Source of the DNA: Quercus robur
Lineage: Eukaryota > Streptophyta > Magnoliopsida > Fagales > Fagaceae
Direction of reading: 5' to 3'
DNA length: 64,000 nucleotides
Assembly (NCBI RefSeq): GCF_932294415.1
Contig: NC_065543.1
Coordinates: 31,143,530 to 31,207,529, forward strand
The notes beneath the pieces were generated by a model. It ran no database searches. It saw nothing but the letters and a program-made list of their open reading frames with translations, and was not told the DNA's origin. The position numbers and the translations under genes are program-made. Positions 19,556-30,328 of this stretch are shown here, one piece after another. How positions within the stretch are numbered: position 1 is the stretch's first letter; every line of letters begins with the position of its first letter.

Positions 19556-21501
19556 CTTAGTTCACCCACAAAATGTTGCAGCTCAATGATCTCAAGCTGA
19601 GATGCCTTGACAATCTTCTCCAAGACACCAGCCTGTGTAAAGCAAATAAATATCTCAACAAGGGAAAAATAGGGTTTGAAAAAACATAACAAAACCTTAA
19701 ACACATGGTACTCATTAGCAGATAATAGAAACTATGGTCAAAATTTTTCCTGCAAAATTTTCATTGGCAGATAATACTCTCCTAGGTATCAAATTAGCTA
19801 TTACACTTCATTTTTATCAATGTTCTGTATCTGCAGAACATTTTTTTTAGTGGACAGTCTGAAATATGAGTACATTAACGGGCTATGAATTTTGGTGCCA
19901 GCATTCATATAAAAGTTCTCATTAATAAAACACTATAATTTCCATTCATTGGTAAGTGAAGAAAAGATAGAGAGAGCATGTCTTTGCCATGACAGATACA
20001 AAAGCATTTAAAAGAAGATTAGTTGTTACAATTGTGATGGCATTTGAGTACCCCCAACCAAGCATATAAGCTTTATTCATATTATCTTCTAAATTCACAA
20101 TCCAACTGACTCTTCAGGTTCAATTCAGTCAAGCAGAAAATTTTGCCTAATCTATGTTAAATGACAGTCATCTCCTACACCTTATGCCATGGACTTGAGC
20201 ATTAAGCTGCCATAGAAGAGCCATACACAACAAACAAGACAGCATAAACAACCTAGTAGATACAATGCTTAAACAACTTCATTCTATATATTACTTCCAA
20301 TCCAACATGTAGTAATTGATTTCCAATTTAATTTTAGGCCTATAGAATGGTACCCATTATTTACATCTAACTCAGTTCACAAATTGTTCAATGACTAAAC
20401 AAATAAATAGACTGTAATTCTTATTCAATGTCTAAAGAAATGGTTATCTTAGACAATACCGAATATACAACCATATAAAGTAACACTAAAGCAAATGCAT
20501 AACAAAACCACAAAATTAAAAATTAGAACCTATGTTACACCTATTCATTACAATGAATTGGAACAACAAATGAGTATTCCCAACACTAAAACAACAACGA
20601 CAACAGTATTATTATGTCAGAATTAGGCAAAAATTTATAAAGACATCCAAATTCAGTGATGTTTTATCATTGGGCTTTGTGAAAAATCACTAATTTTTAC
20701 AGTTTCAAAAGCAAACAAAAGTAACCCATACACTTAGGAATAACAAACGAAAATAACAAAAACTAAGCAAAAACTGATCTCAACACTTAGGAATCTAATC
20801 AAAACCCATGAAGATACGGGTTGAACCCTAACACTTAGGAATCTAATCAAAACCCATAAAGATACCAAAATACAGGAAAAAAAAAAAAAAAAAAAACCAC
20901 AAATATTTCATGAGGCTCCAGAAAAAACCCATAAACCCATAAACAAACCCATCAATAATTCGAAATCCAAATTGGGGAAAAGGGAAAATCATGAAAAACA
21001 AACCTTTGCATCGCAACACCATGCTCACGGTGGCTCCGGCATGTTTACAAGCTCTAGCAACGAATCCGGTGACTTGTGTGGCGGTATGCTTCGGTGTGTG
21101 GTGTGGTGGAGATTTGGGCAAGATGAAGTAGAGGATGGAAGAGGGAGGAAGCAAAGGAAACCAGAAATTTTTGCCTAACTCGTTTTGGTTCTAATTTGGG
21201 GTTTAAGCGAGCTGTACTGTTTAGTGGGTTTGCGATCTGTGTGGCGGTGGTGGAGGTTCGGCGTGAAGGAAGCAGAGGAAGCAAAGGTGAAGGCGTGAGC
21301 TTTTGTCTGGGCTGGTTTTCTTTCTTCGTTCTGCTCCGACGATCAGGCTGTGGCGGTGGTGGAGGTTCAGCGTGAAGGAAGCAGAGCTTAGAGCTTAGGG
21401 GTTTCTCTGTTTTCTTCTGTTTTGTCTAAGGTGAATAGCGTGAGTTTTGGCTGTTTGGAGAGGGGTTTAATAAAAAAGTCCACGTGGCCTAATGTTTTCT
21501 C
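19330..21501 (-). repeat. Right arm of the Mutator-like element (inverted)
   Basis: Inverted copy of about 15206-16780, interrupted by about 650 bases (about 19450-20110) absent from the left arm and including the possible captured exon. A short direct duplication (ACACTTAGGAATCTAATCAA twice, near 20782 and 20830) is specific to this arm. Confidence 0.8.
19556..19632 (-). pseudogene. Possible captured host exon inside the Mutator-like element
   Basis: Minus strand: a TTTGCTTTACACAG acceptor, then 77 bases encoding AGVLEKIVKASQLEIIELQH followed by FVGELR, then an AAG|GTACTT donor. Open frame plus correctly placed splice borders suggest a genuine exon picked up from a host gene, the hallmark of Pack-MULEs. 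It lies in arm sequence present only on the right. I do not recognise the parent protein. A single short exon gives limited support. Confidence 0.5.
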
Positions 21502-21510
21502 TTTGTAAAA

Positions 21511-22526
21511 GGAAGAGTTCATTTGTTGAAATTATATTCTCTAACTAGTTGCCTCAAAGAAAATATGCAAGGCACTATGAATTATGGAAATGTCAAATAA
21601 CTTTTTATAATTCTTTAAATGTGGGGTGTCTTCTTAAAAAAGAAGGTGGTAGGACCAAAACTCATGTAAAGGCTTACTTAAAGAGGTTTTTGATTGAGAT
21701 ACAAAACAATAACATGAGAAATATGCTACCTATTTCTAAATGTGTAATTACCAATTAAGTATTTTGGTAGTACACAGAGTTGTGGTAGGTCTTGATATAT
21801 TCATCAGAGACATATTACCATGAGGCAATTGCTCTCAGATGGAAGTAATTCCAAATTATAAAACGAATCCGTAATCAGGTGTTTGAGTGGAGAGTAAGTA
21901 AACTGCTCATTAAGGGGAATTGGGTTAAAGCCTATAGCCTAAAAGCTTCTGGAATGGCAACCCAACCTATCTGACTGGAGATCCTAAGATTTAGATTCAA
22001 AGGGATAACTGAATCGTAGAGATTATTTTTTGTCACTATGGAGATAAAATCTCCCACCAATTCCTATGGTGAAATAGTGATGCCTGTAAGTGATGTTCAA
22101 GATAAGCTTTACTTTTAATGATTCGTATATCTTGGAATTCCAAATGGGGTATAGTAGGATACTCTTAATAAGAGTCACTTATATAAGTGTGAAGTGGGCC
22201 GCTTCCATGAGAGTTTTAAGGCTGAATTCTCTAAAGTACTTCATGAATTTACCAAGATATGTTTAGGGCTGAAATGAACACAACTATAAGAACGAAATAT
22301 GTTTGAAAATGAGCTGTGTGAATTCTATTGTCTTGGTATACACAAACGGCTAGCAAATCAAAAACATTGTGTTCATTAATTACCTAGTATATCCAATAGT
22401 CTTTCACAAAGGAAGGTTAAAAGCCAAAAGCCACCTCTCCTGATACAGGAACTTTTCTTCTACTCTCTTTGTGTCCACATTCACATTTGCATTGTGTTTT
22501 TATCAATTTCCATTCATGTGGGGGAT
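21511..22526 (+). pseudogene. Ty1/copia integrase remnant and 3' untranslated region
   Basis: The frame at 21549..21758 reads LPQRKYARHYELWKCQITFY then NSLNVGCLLKK. This matches the end of copia integrase (TPYELWKGR-PS--YL-VWGC) with key residues decayed. The remaining 750 bases have no open frame and end in a polypurine tract, GTGGGGGAT (22518..22526), directly before the LTR. It is the downstream part of the copia whose gag starts at 4934. Most of pol (reverse transcriptase, RNase H) is gone. Confidence 0.65.
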
Positions 22527-23242
22527 TGTTGGAAAAATAGTATTGAGTGAATAAGAAATTGACGTTTAATTTGTTCACTTGAAGATGTTATTTAAAGTGA
22601 TGAAAATCCTAAGTCCGACATAGAAAAGGAAAGAGATAATATATGAGTTTATATGCTCATAGGCCGGAAATTGGGTTAGGCTTTGGCATATGTGGACTGG
22701 GCCTTCTTGTCCAATTAATAATGATTTTTTTTTAGTCAATCAGTCTGTGCATAACAGTTTTTCTTTGAACAGTGTGTCAGTTCACTAACGTATATAAATT
22801 CATAGTCTCTCATTCATGAAAACTAACTTTTATAGAAAAACTCTCCCAGAGAAAAACATTTTTGTGCATTCATTTGAGTCAGAGAGAGAGAAAGAGACAT
22901 CGAGTAGTTTGCAGAACACGGACCTTGTGTGCTTCTTCTCTGTGTTGTAGATCATTTTATCCTGGAGGCAAACATTCGTAAGTCTCAAAACACCACAGAT
23001 TGTGTGAGAAGCGAAATCTACTTTAAGGAAATTGTGTCAAACACAAGACTTGATCTGAATCATTCATCCTTCACGAATTTGGTCTGTGAGTTGTTAATTA
23101 TTTGCAATTTCTTTTTAGATATATGTACAGTATTTATTTATTGCTTTGCTATCATAGCTTTTTGTGTTATTGCTTATATTTAGATCTGTATGTTGTTCTT
23201 TTTGGTTAATCACAAAAGTAAATTGTTGAAATATATCCAACG
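22527..23242 (+). repeat. 3' LTR of the copia element
   Basis: Starts TGTTGGAAAAATAG right after the polypurine tract and ends near ATATATCCAACG, the decayed inverted match of the start (expected TCCAACA). TATATAAATT near 22791 may be its TATA box. No matching 5' LTR was found before the gag, so the element is 5'-truncated or rearranged. Confidence 0.7.
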
Positions 23243-24399
23243 TTTAGATTGCAACAGTGACTTCAGGTTTAGATCAGTTAAGCACGTTGTCGTGGCGGCA
23301 ATTCGACAACAGTGGGAATAAGGATTCGGCGGTGTTGTGTTGTTGTAAAGCCTAGATAGGTGGGTGTGCTGTGATGTTGTGAAGCCTAGATCGGTTAAGG
23401 TGGTGGTCGGTCCCTATAGTGAAGCCTTAGGCAATGGCTCTCAAACCTCTCTCTACCTCACACTTGCTCTTTTCCTCTCTCAAGCCTGATCCTAGCCGTT
23501 GATAGGTAGTTGATTAGGTGATTTGGGTTGTGGGTCTACCTCTTAGGCTTCTCCCTTGACCAACAATGAGCATATCAGTATCTGTGGGGCTCTTGATATT
23601 TGAGGTTTTGATCATGGAAGCTACATTTCTACCTCATTCACGGGTTATATTTGAGGTTTTGATCATGAAAGCCATGGGGTCTTAATGCAAAGAAAACAAT
23701 GAACAAAATTTGGGTTTTTGGATTTAAAAAAAAAAATTCAATTTCAAATGTAGATCTACCTCTGGGGTTTGTTGAGATTTGTGGTTTGTGGTTTGATGAT
23801 TTTGGATGGAATTTATGGAAGCATAGAGGTTGGATTTTGTTGGTCTGATCGATGATATGTTGTTTGGTTGTTGATTTGGTTGGGTTTTGATCTACTGGTT
23901 TTAGAGATATGTTTGGGATGAAATTCTATGTATTTAGTTCAATTTGTGATATGAGAAATGTTGGAAAGGAAAATCTTTGAATGCTATGTTCTTGTGATCT
24001 GGGTTTGTGTTCTTGTAATATGGGTTTAAGTTCTTGTTTATTCATGTTCTTCAACATGATTTGAATTTATGTGTTTTTATCTCTTTAATTTTGTTTTTAT
24101 GTTTCTTAATTTTTTTTAAATTGATAAATTAATTTTTTTTTTTAAAGAAGATGCTGACATCAATGTTGATGTGATACTGATGTGGTATTTTTAAATATTA
24201 TTTTAATAGCCACATCAGCATTTTCTACGCCAACTGGGCTTTGGTATGCCATGTAAGAGTTTTCTATTAATGAGTTGACGAATAGAATTAATTTTCTATT
24301 TTTAGGGACTAGAATAGTAATAAAATCAGAATCAAAATCAAAATCAAAATCAAAATGAGAAATGACCCAAAATGTAAGGACCAAAAGTCTATTTTCGCC
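23243..24399. repeat. Right part of the outer Mutator-like element
   Basis: Continuous similarity to 50830-52098 (shared GGGAATAAGGATTCGG, GGTGGTGGTCGGTCCCTA, GGCAATGGCTCTCAAACCTC). It shows where the outer element resumes after the nested tower. No protein is recognised in it. The last 200 bases are the inverted terminus, with a short (AATCAA)n-like run at 24326-24355. Confidence 0.75.
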
Positions 24400-24408
24400 A
24401 AAAAGATA

Positions 24409-24704
24409 CGTGAAAAGTTGGACTAAGGAAAAATCAAAAGCACTAATAAAAAAAGTACTAAGGAAAAATCAAAAGCAGTAATAGAAAACGTGGTATTGGT
24501 ACTGTTGCGTTTGCAACTTTAATAAACTTGTAACATTCAATCCCAAACCATGGAAATGGAAGCCGCCAAAGAGGAATATATTTCTTTGTCCTTCTTTTTA
24601 CAACCATGATGGAAGTAACTAGATTTCCTTTTATCCGTGGTCTTCACTTTTTCCGCGAAGGAATGTATATATATAAAAACCGAAACTTCTAAATTTCTCA
24701 CAAT
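24409..24704. other. Host flank shared with the second gene copy
   Basis: AAAAGTTGGACTA...GGAAAAATCAAAAGCA and GGTATTGGTACTGTTGCGTT also occur at 52108-52165 and 52905-52925. This is host sequence from the tandem duplication outside the outer Mutator-like element. No gene is seen. Confidence 0.6.
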
Positions 24705-25262
24705 TTTCCATATCATCATTTTAATTTATAATTTTTTTTTAAAATTTTTAAAACTAAATACTGATAGAGTCCTATCAGGAGTTTCTCTCTCTTTTTTCCT
24801 TAGCCTTAAAGTTTTTATTTTTATATTTTTTATGTGAGCCTTTCCTTTCATTTTTTTGAAACCTAAAGTGAGTCTTTTTAAAAATATATATATATATACA
24901 ATTTTCCACATCATCATTTTAATTTATAAAATTTTTTAATTTTCTAAACTAAATAGTAAGAGAGTCCTATTAGGAGTCTCTTTTTTTTTTCCCCCCCCCC
25001 CCCTTAATCCTAACGTTTTTTTTTTAATTTTTTTTTTTATGTGAGTCTTTCTTTCTTTCTTTCTTTCATTTTTTTTTTTTTTAAGAAACCTAAAGTGAGT
25101 CCTTAAAAAAAAAAAAAACAATTTTCCACATCATCATTTTAATTTATAATTATTTTTTTTAATTTTTAGAACTAAATAGTGAGAGAGTCCTTAAAGGAGT
25201 CTCTCTCTCTTTTTTCCTTAATCCTAAAGATTTTTTTTTTTTTTTTTTTGCGAGTCTTTCTT
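24705..25262. repeat. Tandem repeat, about 200-bp unit, three copies
   Basis: Each copy runs CACAATTTTCCA(C/T)ATCATCATTTTAATTTATAA..., then AACTAAATA...GAGAGTCCT, GGAGTCTCTCTC, a T-rich run and GTGAGTCTTTC. Copies start near 24700, 24898 and 25119 and differ mainly in homopolymer length. One copy holds a run of about 12 C (24991-25003). Such units make assembly lengths unreliable. Confidence 0.75.
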
Positions 25263-25578
25263 TTTGGTGAATCGTTAGTTTATTTCGTTATTTTCATTTT
25301 CTCACATAAAAGAACTATGGAAATTGATTTTTTTTTTTCCAAAAAAATTTGTTATTGGATCCTTTAATTTATAGTTTTTAAAAGAATAAAAATAAAAATT
25401 CTGCCTCAGATAAAATGCTTCAAAAAATCAGTATTTTTTTAACAAAAAATGATAAAGATAACAAATACTTCAAAACTGAATGTGGAACATTAGGTTTGTG
25501 AGGAAATAAACTAGGATAATGCAACTAGTTGGTAGCAAGATTTTTCCTTTAAAAAAAAGCTGGGAGCAAGATTCCCTT
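25263..25578. other. AT-rich spacer, no gene seen
   Basis: About 315 bases, low complexity, no recognised feature. Confidence 0.6.
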
Positions 25579-25587
25579 TAACTTAAA

Positions 25588-26004
25588 GGGGAAATTACAC
25601 TTTACTATCTTAAACTATACCTCACATTAAACTTTACACCCTAAACTTTTCAAATGCACATTTTGCATCCTAAATTATGAACTTTATTACACTTTGCACC
25701 CCGACGCTAAGTTTGCTATTAGCTTGGATGGAAATTCAAAGTTTAGGATGCAAAGTGGAATTATGAGTATAGTTTAGGCTGATAAATTATAATTTGTCTT
25801 TTGTTTTTAAAAAATTGAGAAGAGAGGCAATTAGGTATTTTCACATGATACCATATTTTTCCATCAAAGTTAACGGCAAAATTGATATTGGGGTGCAAAG
25901 TGTAACAAAAATTATAGTTTAGGGTGCAAAATGTGTATTCAAAAAGTTTAGGATGTAAAGTGTAATCAATGGAATAGTTTAAGGTAGTAAAGTGTAATTT
26001 TTCC
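25588..26004. mobile_element. Small Mutator-like MITE with long inverted ends
   Basis: GGGGAAATTACACTTTACTA at the left mirrors GGAAAAATTACACTTTACTA at the right. The mirror continues for about 130 bases (ACACCCTAAACTTT, TGCACATTTTGCA, TTACACTTTGCACCCC). Flanks are TAACTTAAA (25579..25587) and TAACTTAAG (26005..26013), a 9-bp duplication with one change. It has no coding capacity and would depend on a Mutator-like transposase elsewhere. Confidence 0.75.
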
Positions 26005-26013
26005 TAACTTAAG

Positions 26014-26601
26014 CTCCCAACCATTAATAAATGAAATGATTTGTAAGTGTAAATTGATTTGATTGAGTGACAATTACAATTTCATAGATAAAAAATGGAG
26101 CTAGATGGTCAAGCTCAAAATCTTTGTTCTTTTCCGCAAGAATATATTATTTTTGACAATATTGGGCTACTTGCAGCCAAATTTACAATGCACAAACGGA
26201 CATGAAGAGATATTTTTACATATTTTTTCTAGATTCATGAGGTGGAATCGATTGAATTAAGTCAGTCCAAATTGAACCATTACTATAGGTTACATCACCA
26301 ACTTGAAATTACCAGAAACTTGTCTAATCAGATAGGGACCAATCTACCTACGCAATATTTGATATTTCTACGGGCAGGGCCTGAACTCATTGTCCTCTTT
26401 AACCCTTTGTTTTTCTTTTTGTTATTTTCTCCCCTTCCCGTTTTGTTCTAGGACAAATATGGACCATCCAAACTCAATTAGGATAAAGTTCCACTAATCT
26501 ATGCTCCTCCTTTGCTTCCTCATATTCTTTTCCTTTTGGCTTTTACTCTACTTTATGGGGACTAAAAAGAGGGGTCATGGACTTAATGTCGAATCTTTAA
26601 T
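26014..26601. other. AT-rich spacer, no gene seen
   Basis: About 590 bases without a recognisable gene. The open frame at 26242..26451 (69 codons) has no family resemblance and is treated as chance. Confidence 0.5.
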
Positions 26602-26732
26602 GGTCCGTTTGGATTAAGGGAGAGAGAGAGGAAGAGTAGAGTACTTTTAGCCCAAAATTAGTCTATTTTCAGCCAACTCTACTTTACTCCCCTCCACTTC
26701 TCCACCATCCCCCTTCAATTCAAACATGCCCT
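26602..26732. mobile_element. Short MITE-like inverted repeat
   Basis: GGTCCGTTTGGATTAAGGG at the left mirrors GGGCATGTTTGAATTGAAGGG at the right, with a purine-rich then pyrimidine-rich middle. Flanking TAA on both sides would fit a Tourist-type 3-bp duplication, but the edges are uncertain. Confidence 0.45.
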
Positions 26733-26770
26733 AACACTTTTAATTCAACTAAGAAAAATGGGTACAAAAT

Positions 26771-27167
26771 GAACAAGGTTTCTCTCCAAATTAGTTTGGA
26801 GAGAAATTATTCAAACTTTTCTTATATCTTTTTAATATACATGAATTTTGAAAATTTAACCGTTACATTACATATTATTTATATTCTTTTCATACATGTC
26901 AAATTTCATTCAAATCAAAAGTTATTTACTATTCAATCAATAAACTTATTTTTTATGCATAATTTTATACTACAAAAAATTAAAATTTAAACATTTGATT
27001 GATGACATAACTATTGATCTTTGATTTTCTTGAAATTTTGCAAGAATAAAAGATATAATTACAACATACAATCTAACGGTTAAATTTTAAAAATTCACAT
27101 CCATTAAAAAAATATAAGAGGAGTTTGAAGGTTTCTCTCCAAATTATTTTGAAGAGAAACCTTTTTT
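26771..27167. mobile_element. Palindromic MITE with 10-bp flanking duplication
   Basis: CAAGGTTTCTCTCCAAATTA at the left mirrors AAAGGTTTCTCTTCAAAATA at the right, and the mirror extends inward (CTTATATCTTTTTAATATAC... / ATTTAACCGTTA). GGTACAAAAT stands on both sides (26761..26770 and 27168..27177), so the target duplication is 9-10 bp, Mutator-like. A related element lies in an intron of the receptor kinase at about 33408-33601. Confidence 0.75.
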
Positions 27168-27177
27168 GGTACAAAAT

Positions 27178-28768
27178 ATTCCACTATTCCTAATTCAATT
27201 TAATAAGCTTATGTATATAACATTTTTCATAAATTTTTTTCACAATTATTAACATAGTTAAAAATGATATGTGACCTACATGATAGTAATAGTAATATTA
27301 ATTGCTTCAATCATAACTTGACAACTTAACAAATTATAAAAAACTAGCTTGTAACCAAATGCATATGCATAGATACACTTAAAGATATACAATAAGATGT
27401 ATAATATAATTCCTATATATATAATTTAAATACTATTTGATAGGCCAAAAATGAATTGACCCCTTGTGATGAATTACTTGATTAATTAGCCAAGTTTATT
27501 AATTAATCAAATTAACATGCAAATGCATAATAGTACAAACAAATCACCAATTAAACTAAGTGCAGCGGAAAATAAATTGACACGGTGATTTGTTTATGAA
27601 TGGGGAAAACCTACATGACAAAAACCCCACCAGGTAATTTTAAGGTCACCACTCCCGAGAATCAACTATTATCACAACAAATGGTTACAAGTAAAGGAAT
27701 TCCAATACTTTATACCAACCTACAGTTGAACCCTTACCCCAATACCCAATTGGACTTGTTCTCTAATAACATCTCTCCTTGTAATGCATGACTCCCGATA
27801 CGTGACTAACCAATTGCGCGAATTCCAGTACGCGACTTCAATCACCAACTAGAGAAGGTTGTTGGCTGCAAAGTTCTTCAGTTCATCACACGATGAAAAT
27901 CGAGAAGATGCTTGGTCACAAAACTCTACGGTGCACAAACACAACAACTTCTACATAAGAAAGATGAAATAGGGCAAATTCTGTTTTCGATCATAATTTG
28001 CTTGAATAAACTTTGCTCAACACTTGTGCAACTTGTGTCCACTTTGACGACTCTTAAAATAATCCTTTTATATGTCTAGGGTTATGAGAAAAGAAAGTCC
28101 AAACACATAATCACGGATTGGAGTCAAAACAGAACTGAAATTCTGTTTTTCATAAACCTCGACAGAGGCTATCTGTTGAGCTGCTGTTAAGCCACGGGGC
28201 TAGAACAGCTCTTCAAGCTCGATAGATGCTAGCTGTCGAGTTTTAATGACCGACACTTTCTCAGCTTGAATTTATGACAGATTTGCATGGTTTTAACACT
28301 TGATCTTAAAACAAGGTTTCTTGAAATATTAAAGACATCCTAGATCTACCTAATTACAAGTAAAGTGCGTTTTGTCAAAAAATTAGTCAATTACATAAAG
28401 TAGTGACATATGTTCTTAAAAAATGAATCACATATGTCTTAACACTATTAATAGTCATTTTTATATTTTGTTAACTCTTTAAAAATTTTTGTAAGGGTAT
28501 TATTAGGCATAAAATGTAAATTGTCCATGTTTATTATTATTATTATTATTATTATTGTGAATCATTTTTTTTTTTTTTTACAATTCATTTATTTTAAATT
28601 TTTTGGTTTTTGTACTTAATAACTCAATTGGATTAATATTTATGATATGGTACCACAATTGATTCTAAAATTAAGAAATAAAACTCTTTAAAAATAAATA
28701 ATTTAGGACATGACGCAAAATTGGAACTTTAATTTGGAATTCTAATTTGAATTTCTCTTAATTTCACC

Positions 28769-28808
<40 letters not shown>

Positions 28809-28860
28809 GATTTTTTTTTTTAAAAAAAAATTAATGAGAAATTTTTTTCTTATTATCAAT
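27178..28860. repeat. Dispersed repeat copy 1, interrupted by a solo LTR
   Basis: From AACTAGCTTGTAACC (27344) to TTTCACCTATTATTATT (about 28770) this follows 56436-56830 closely, once the solo LTR at 27438..28444 is removed. It carries an ATT/TTA microsatellite at 28527-28557 and another at 28770-28806. The family is not identified. A Helitron-like origin is possible but not shown. Confidence 0.6.
27438..28444. mobile_element. Solo LTR (1.0 kb) with 5-bp target duplication
   Basis: Begins TGATAGGCCAAAAATG and ends CATATGTCTTAACA, flanked by CTATT at 27433..27437 and 28445..28449. The related repeat at 56525-56535 reads ACACTATTGATAGTC with no insert, so the empty site confirms both borders. 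An inverted CTCGACAG.../...CTGTCGAG-type pair occurs near 28158-28240. No internal domain is left. Confidence 0.9.
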
Positions 28861-28982
28861 TAGGAATAAGAAAGTGTAGTTTATTTAAATGCCAGTCAAA
28901 TTCTGATGAAAATTCTAGTCACTGATGTTTAGGAAAAAAGAAAAAGAAAATGGAATATGCTAGTTGTTGGAAACTAGCTTAA
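28861..28982. other. AT-rich spacer
   Basis: No feature seen. AAATATCAA at 28983..28991 is the left target duplication of the next element. Confidence 0.5.
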
Positions 28983-28991
28983 AAATATCAA

Positions 28992-30319
28992 GACGAAAAC
29001 ACCATTTTGGTCCTATATTTTGGTGTTACAATCAATTTGGTTCCTATATTTTGGTAACGGTCAATTTGGTCTCTGTTATTTTCAACTTGCAATCAATTTG
29101 GTCCCTACCGTTAACTCGCTAATGGAAAATGCATACATGACAAATGGTTTGCATTGTTGACGCACACATGGCTAAAATAATAATATAAAATCAAACAATT
29201 AAACATTAAAAAAGCCATGTAAGCATTTTAATAAAAGAATAAAAATCCACGTCAGCCAAAGAAATTCTAAAAAAATTAATTGAAAGAAAACAAATAAAGA
29301 AAGTGAATTAAAAAAAAAATCTTCAATTTCTTTTATTTACTTTTGTATTCTTGCATTTTCTCAGTTACCAAACACAATACCCAGCAAACACAACAATCTG
29401 AAACCAAACACTAATCACACAATTATCTACACTCAAATTTTCTTTTCTATTCTTTCTCTTTTCATATATTTCCCAGCAAACCCACTCAGACCTCTCTCTC
29501 ACAAACTCGCTCTCTTTCTCTTTCTGTCTCTCCGTCTCTTTTCTACACTCAGTCCTTATTCTTTTGAAGACTGCATTGTAATTTTTAGTATAAAAACCAG
29601 TAGAGCACTCTTGAATATAATCATCAAAAAATTATCCCAAATTTGTCCACATAGTTCAGAATTTCCTTAATCAAATCTACACATATCCATTGCTTATTTT
29701 TGTGTTTCTTTTGTCCTCATTCACTTGCTAGCCACCTTAGGGCCTAATAGGTAAGGATAATAATATCCTGTACGTACCAGCGAAGTGGAATTTGTTAGAG
29801 AGGTGAAAGGATTGATATGGTTTGGGTAGGTTGAGATCTTTTCAGTGTTTGTTCATGATTGGTGTTTGCTGGGTTCTATTTGTGTGTTTAATTTGGTAAA
29901 GAGTTTCATTATGTTGGGATTTTCAGATTGCTTTGTGTTTGGGAGGTAAGAAAGTAAAAGAAGAATATAAAAGAAAATGAAAGAAATTGTGGATTTTTTT
30001 ATTCAAAAAATCTTTTTTTTTTCTTTCAATTAATTTTATAAGAAATTTTTTTGTTTTGATGTGGAATTTTCTTTTTTATTAAAATGCTTGTGTGGCTTTT
30101 TTAATATTTAATTATTTGATTTTATATTATTATTTTAGTCACGTGTGCGCCAATAATGTAAACCGTTTGCCACATATACATTTTCCGTTAGTGAGTTAAC
30201 GGTAGGGACCAAATTGATTGCAAGTTGAAAATAACAATGACCAAATTGACTGCTACCAAAATGTAGGGACTAAATTGACTATTATATCAAAATGTAGGGA
30301 CCAAAATAGTGTTTTGGCC
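28992..30319. mobile_element. Mutator-like element with about 350-bp inverted ends
   Basis: The left end GACGAAAACACCATTTTGGTCC mirrors the right end GGCCAAAACACTATTTTGGTCC. The mirror runs through CAATTTGGTCCCTACCGTTA, GCATACATGACAAATGGTTT and beyond, with weaker pairing to about 29420/29900. AAATATCAA flanks it perfectly at 28983..28991 and 30320..30328 (9 bp). The centre (29340-29990) has no transposase or recognised gene. Confidence 0.88.
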
Positions 30320-30328
30320 AAATATCAA

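Larger units (their letters stand above)
15206..21501. mobile_element. Mutator-like element with very long arms and captured sequence (Pack-MULE-like)
   Basis: Termini are GAGAAAACATTAGG and CCTAATGTTTTCTC, bordered by TTTGTAAAA at 15197..15205 and 21502..21510, a perfect 9-bp target duplication typical of Mutator-like elements. The arms are huge: about 15254-16780 on the left is repeated inverted at about 19330-21490. A stretch that would translate to about 80 residues (15601-15850 against 20900-21154) is identical in both arms. The centre holds a solo LTR, a LINE fragment and a possible captured exon at 19556..19632. No transposase was recognised, so it is non-autonomous. Confidence 0.88.
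1072..24399. mobile_element. Mutator-like element with long inverted termini, swollen by nested insertions
   Basis: The left end (AGCAAAAATAAACTTTTTCG...) and the inverted right end (GGCGAAAATAGACTTTTGGT...) match along roughly 150-200 bases with mismatches. They are bordered by AAAAAGATT (1063..1071) and AAAAAGATA (24400..24408), a 9-bp target duplication with one change, as expected for Mutator-like elements. No transposase is seen, so it was non-autonomous. Its own sequence survives at about 1072-1390 and about 23243-24399. A related copy without the nested tower lies at 49712..52098, beside the second gene. Everything between about 1391 and 23242 arrived by later insertions. Confidence 0.7.

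Noticed and set aside
24326..24355. Short regular repeats as a CRISPR-like array
   Set aside because: It is a simple (AATCAA)n run in a plant transposon terminus, with no spacers or cas genes.
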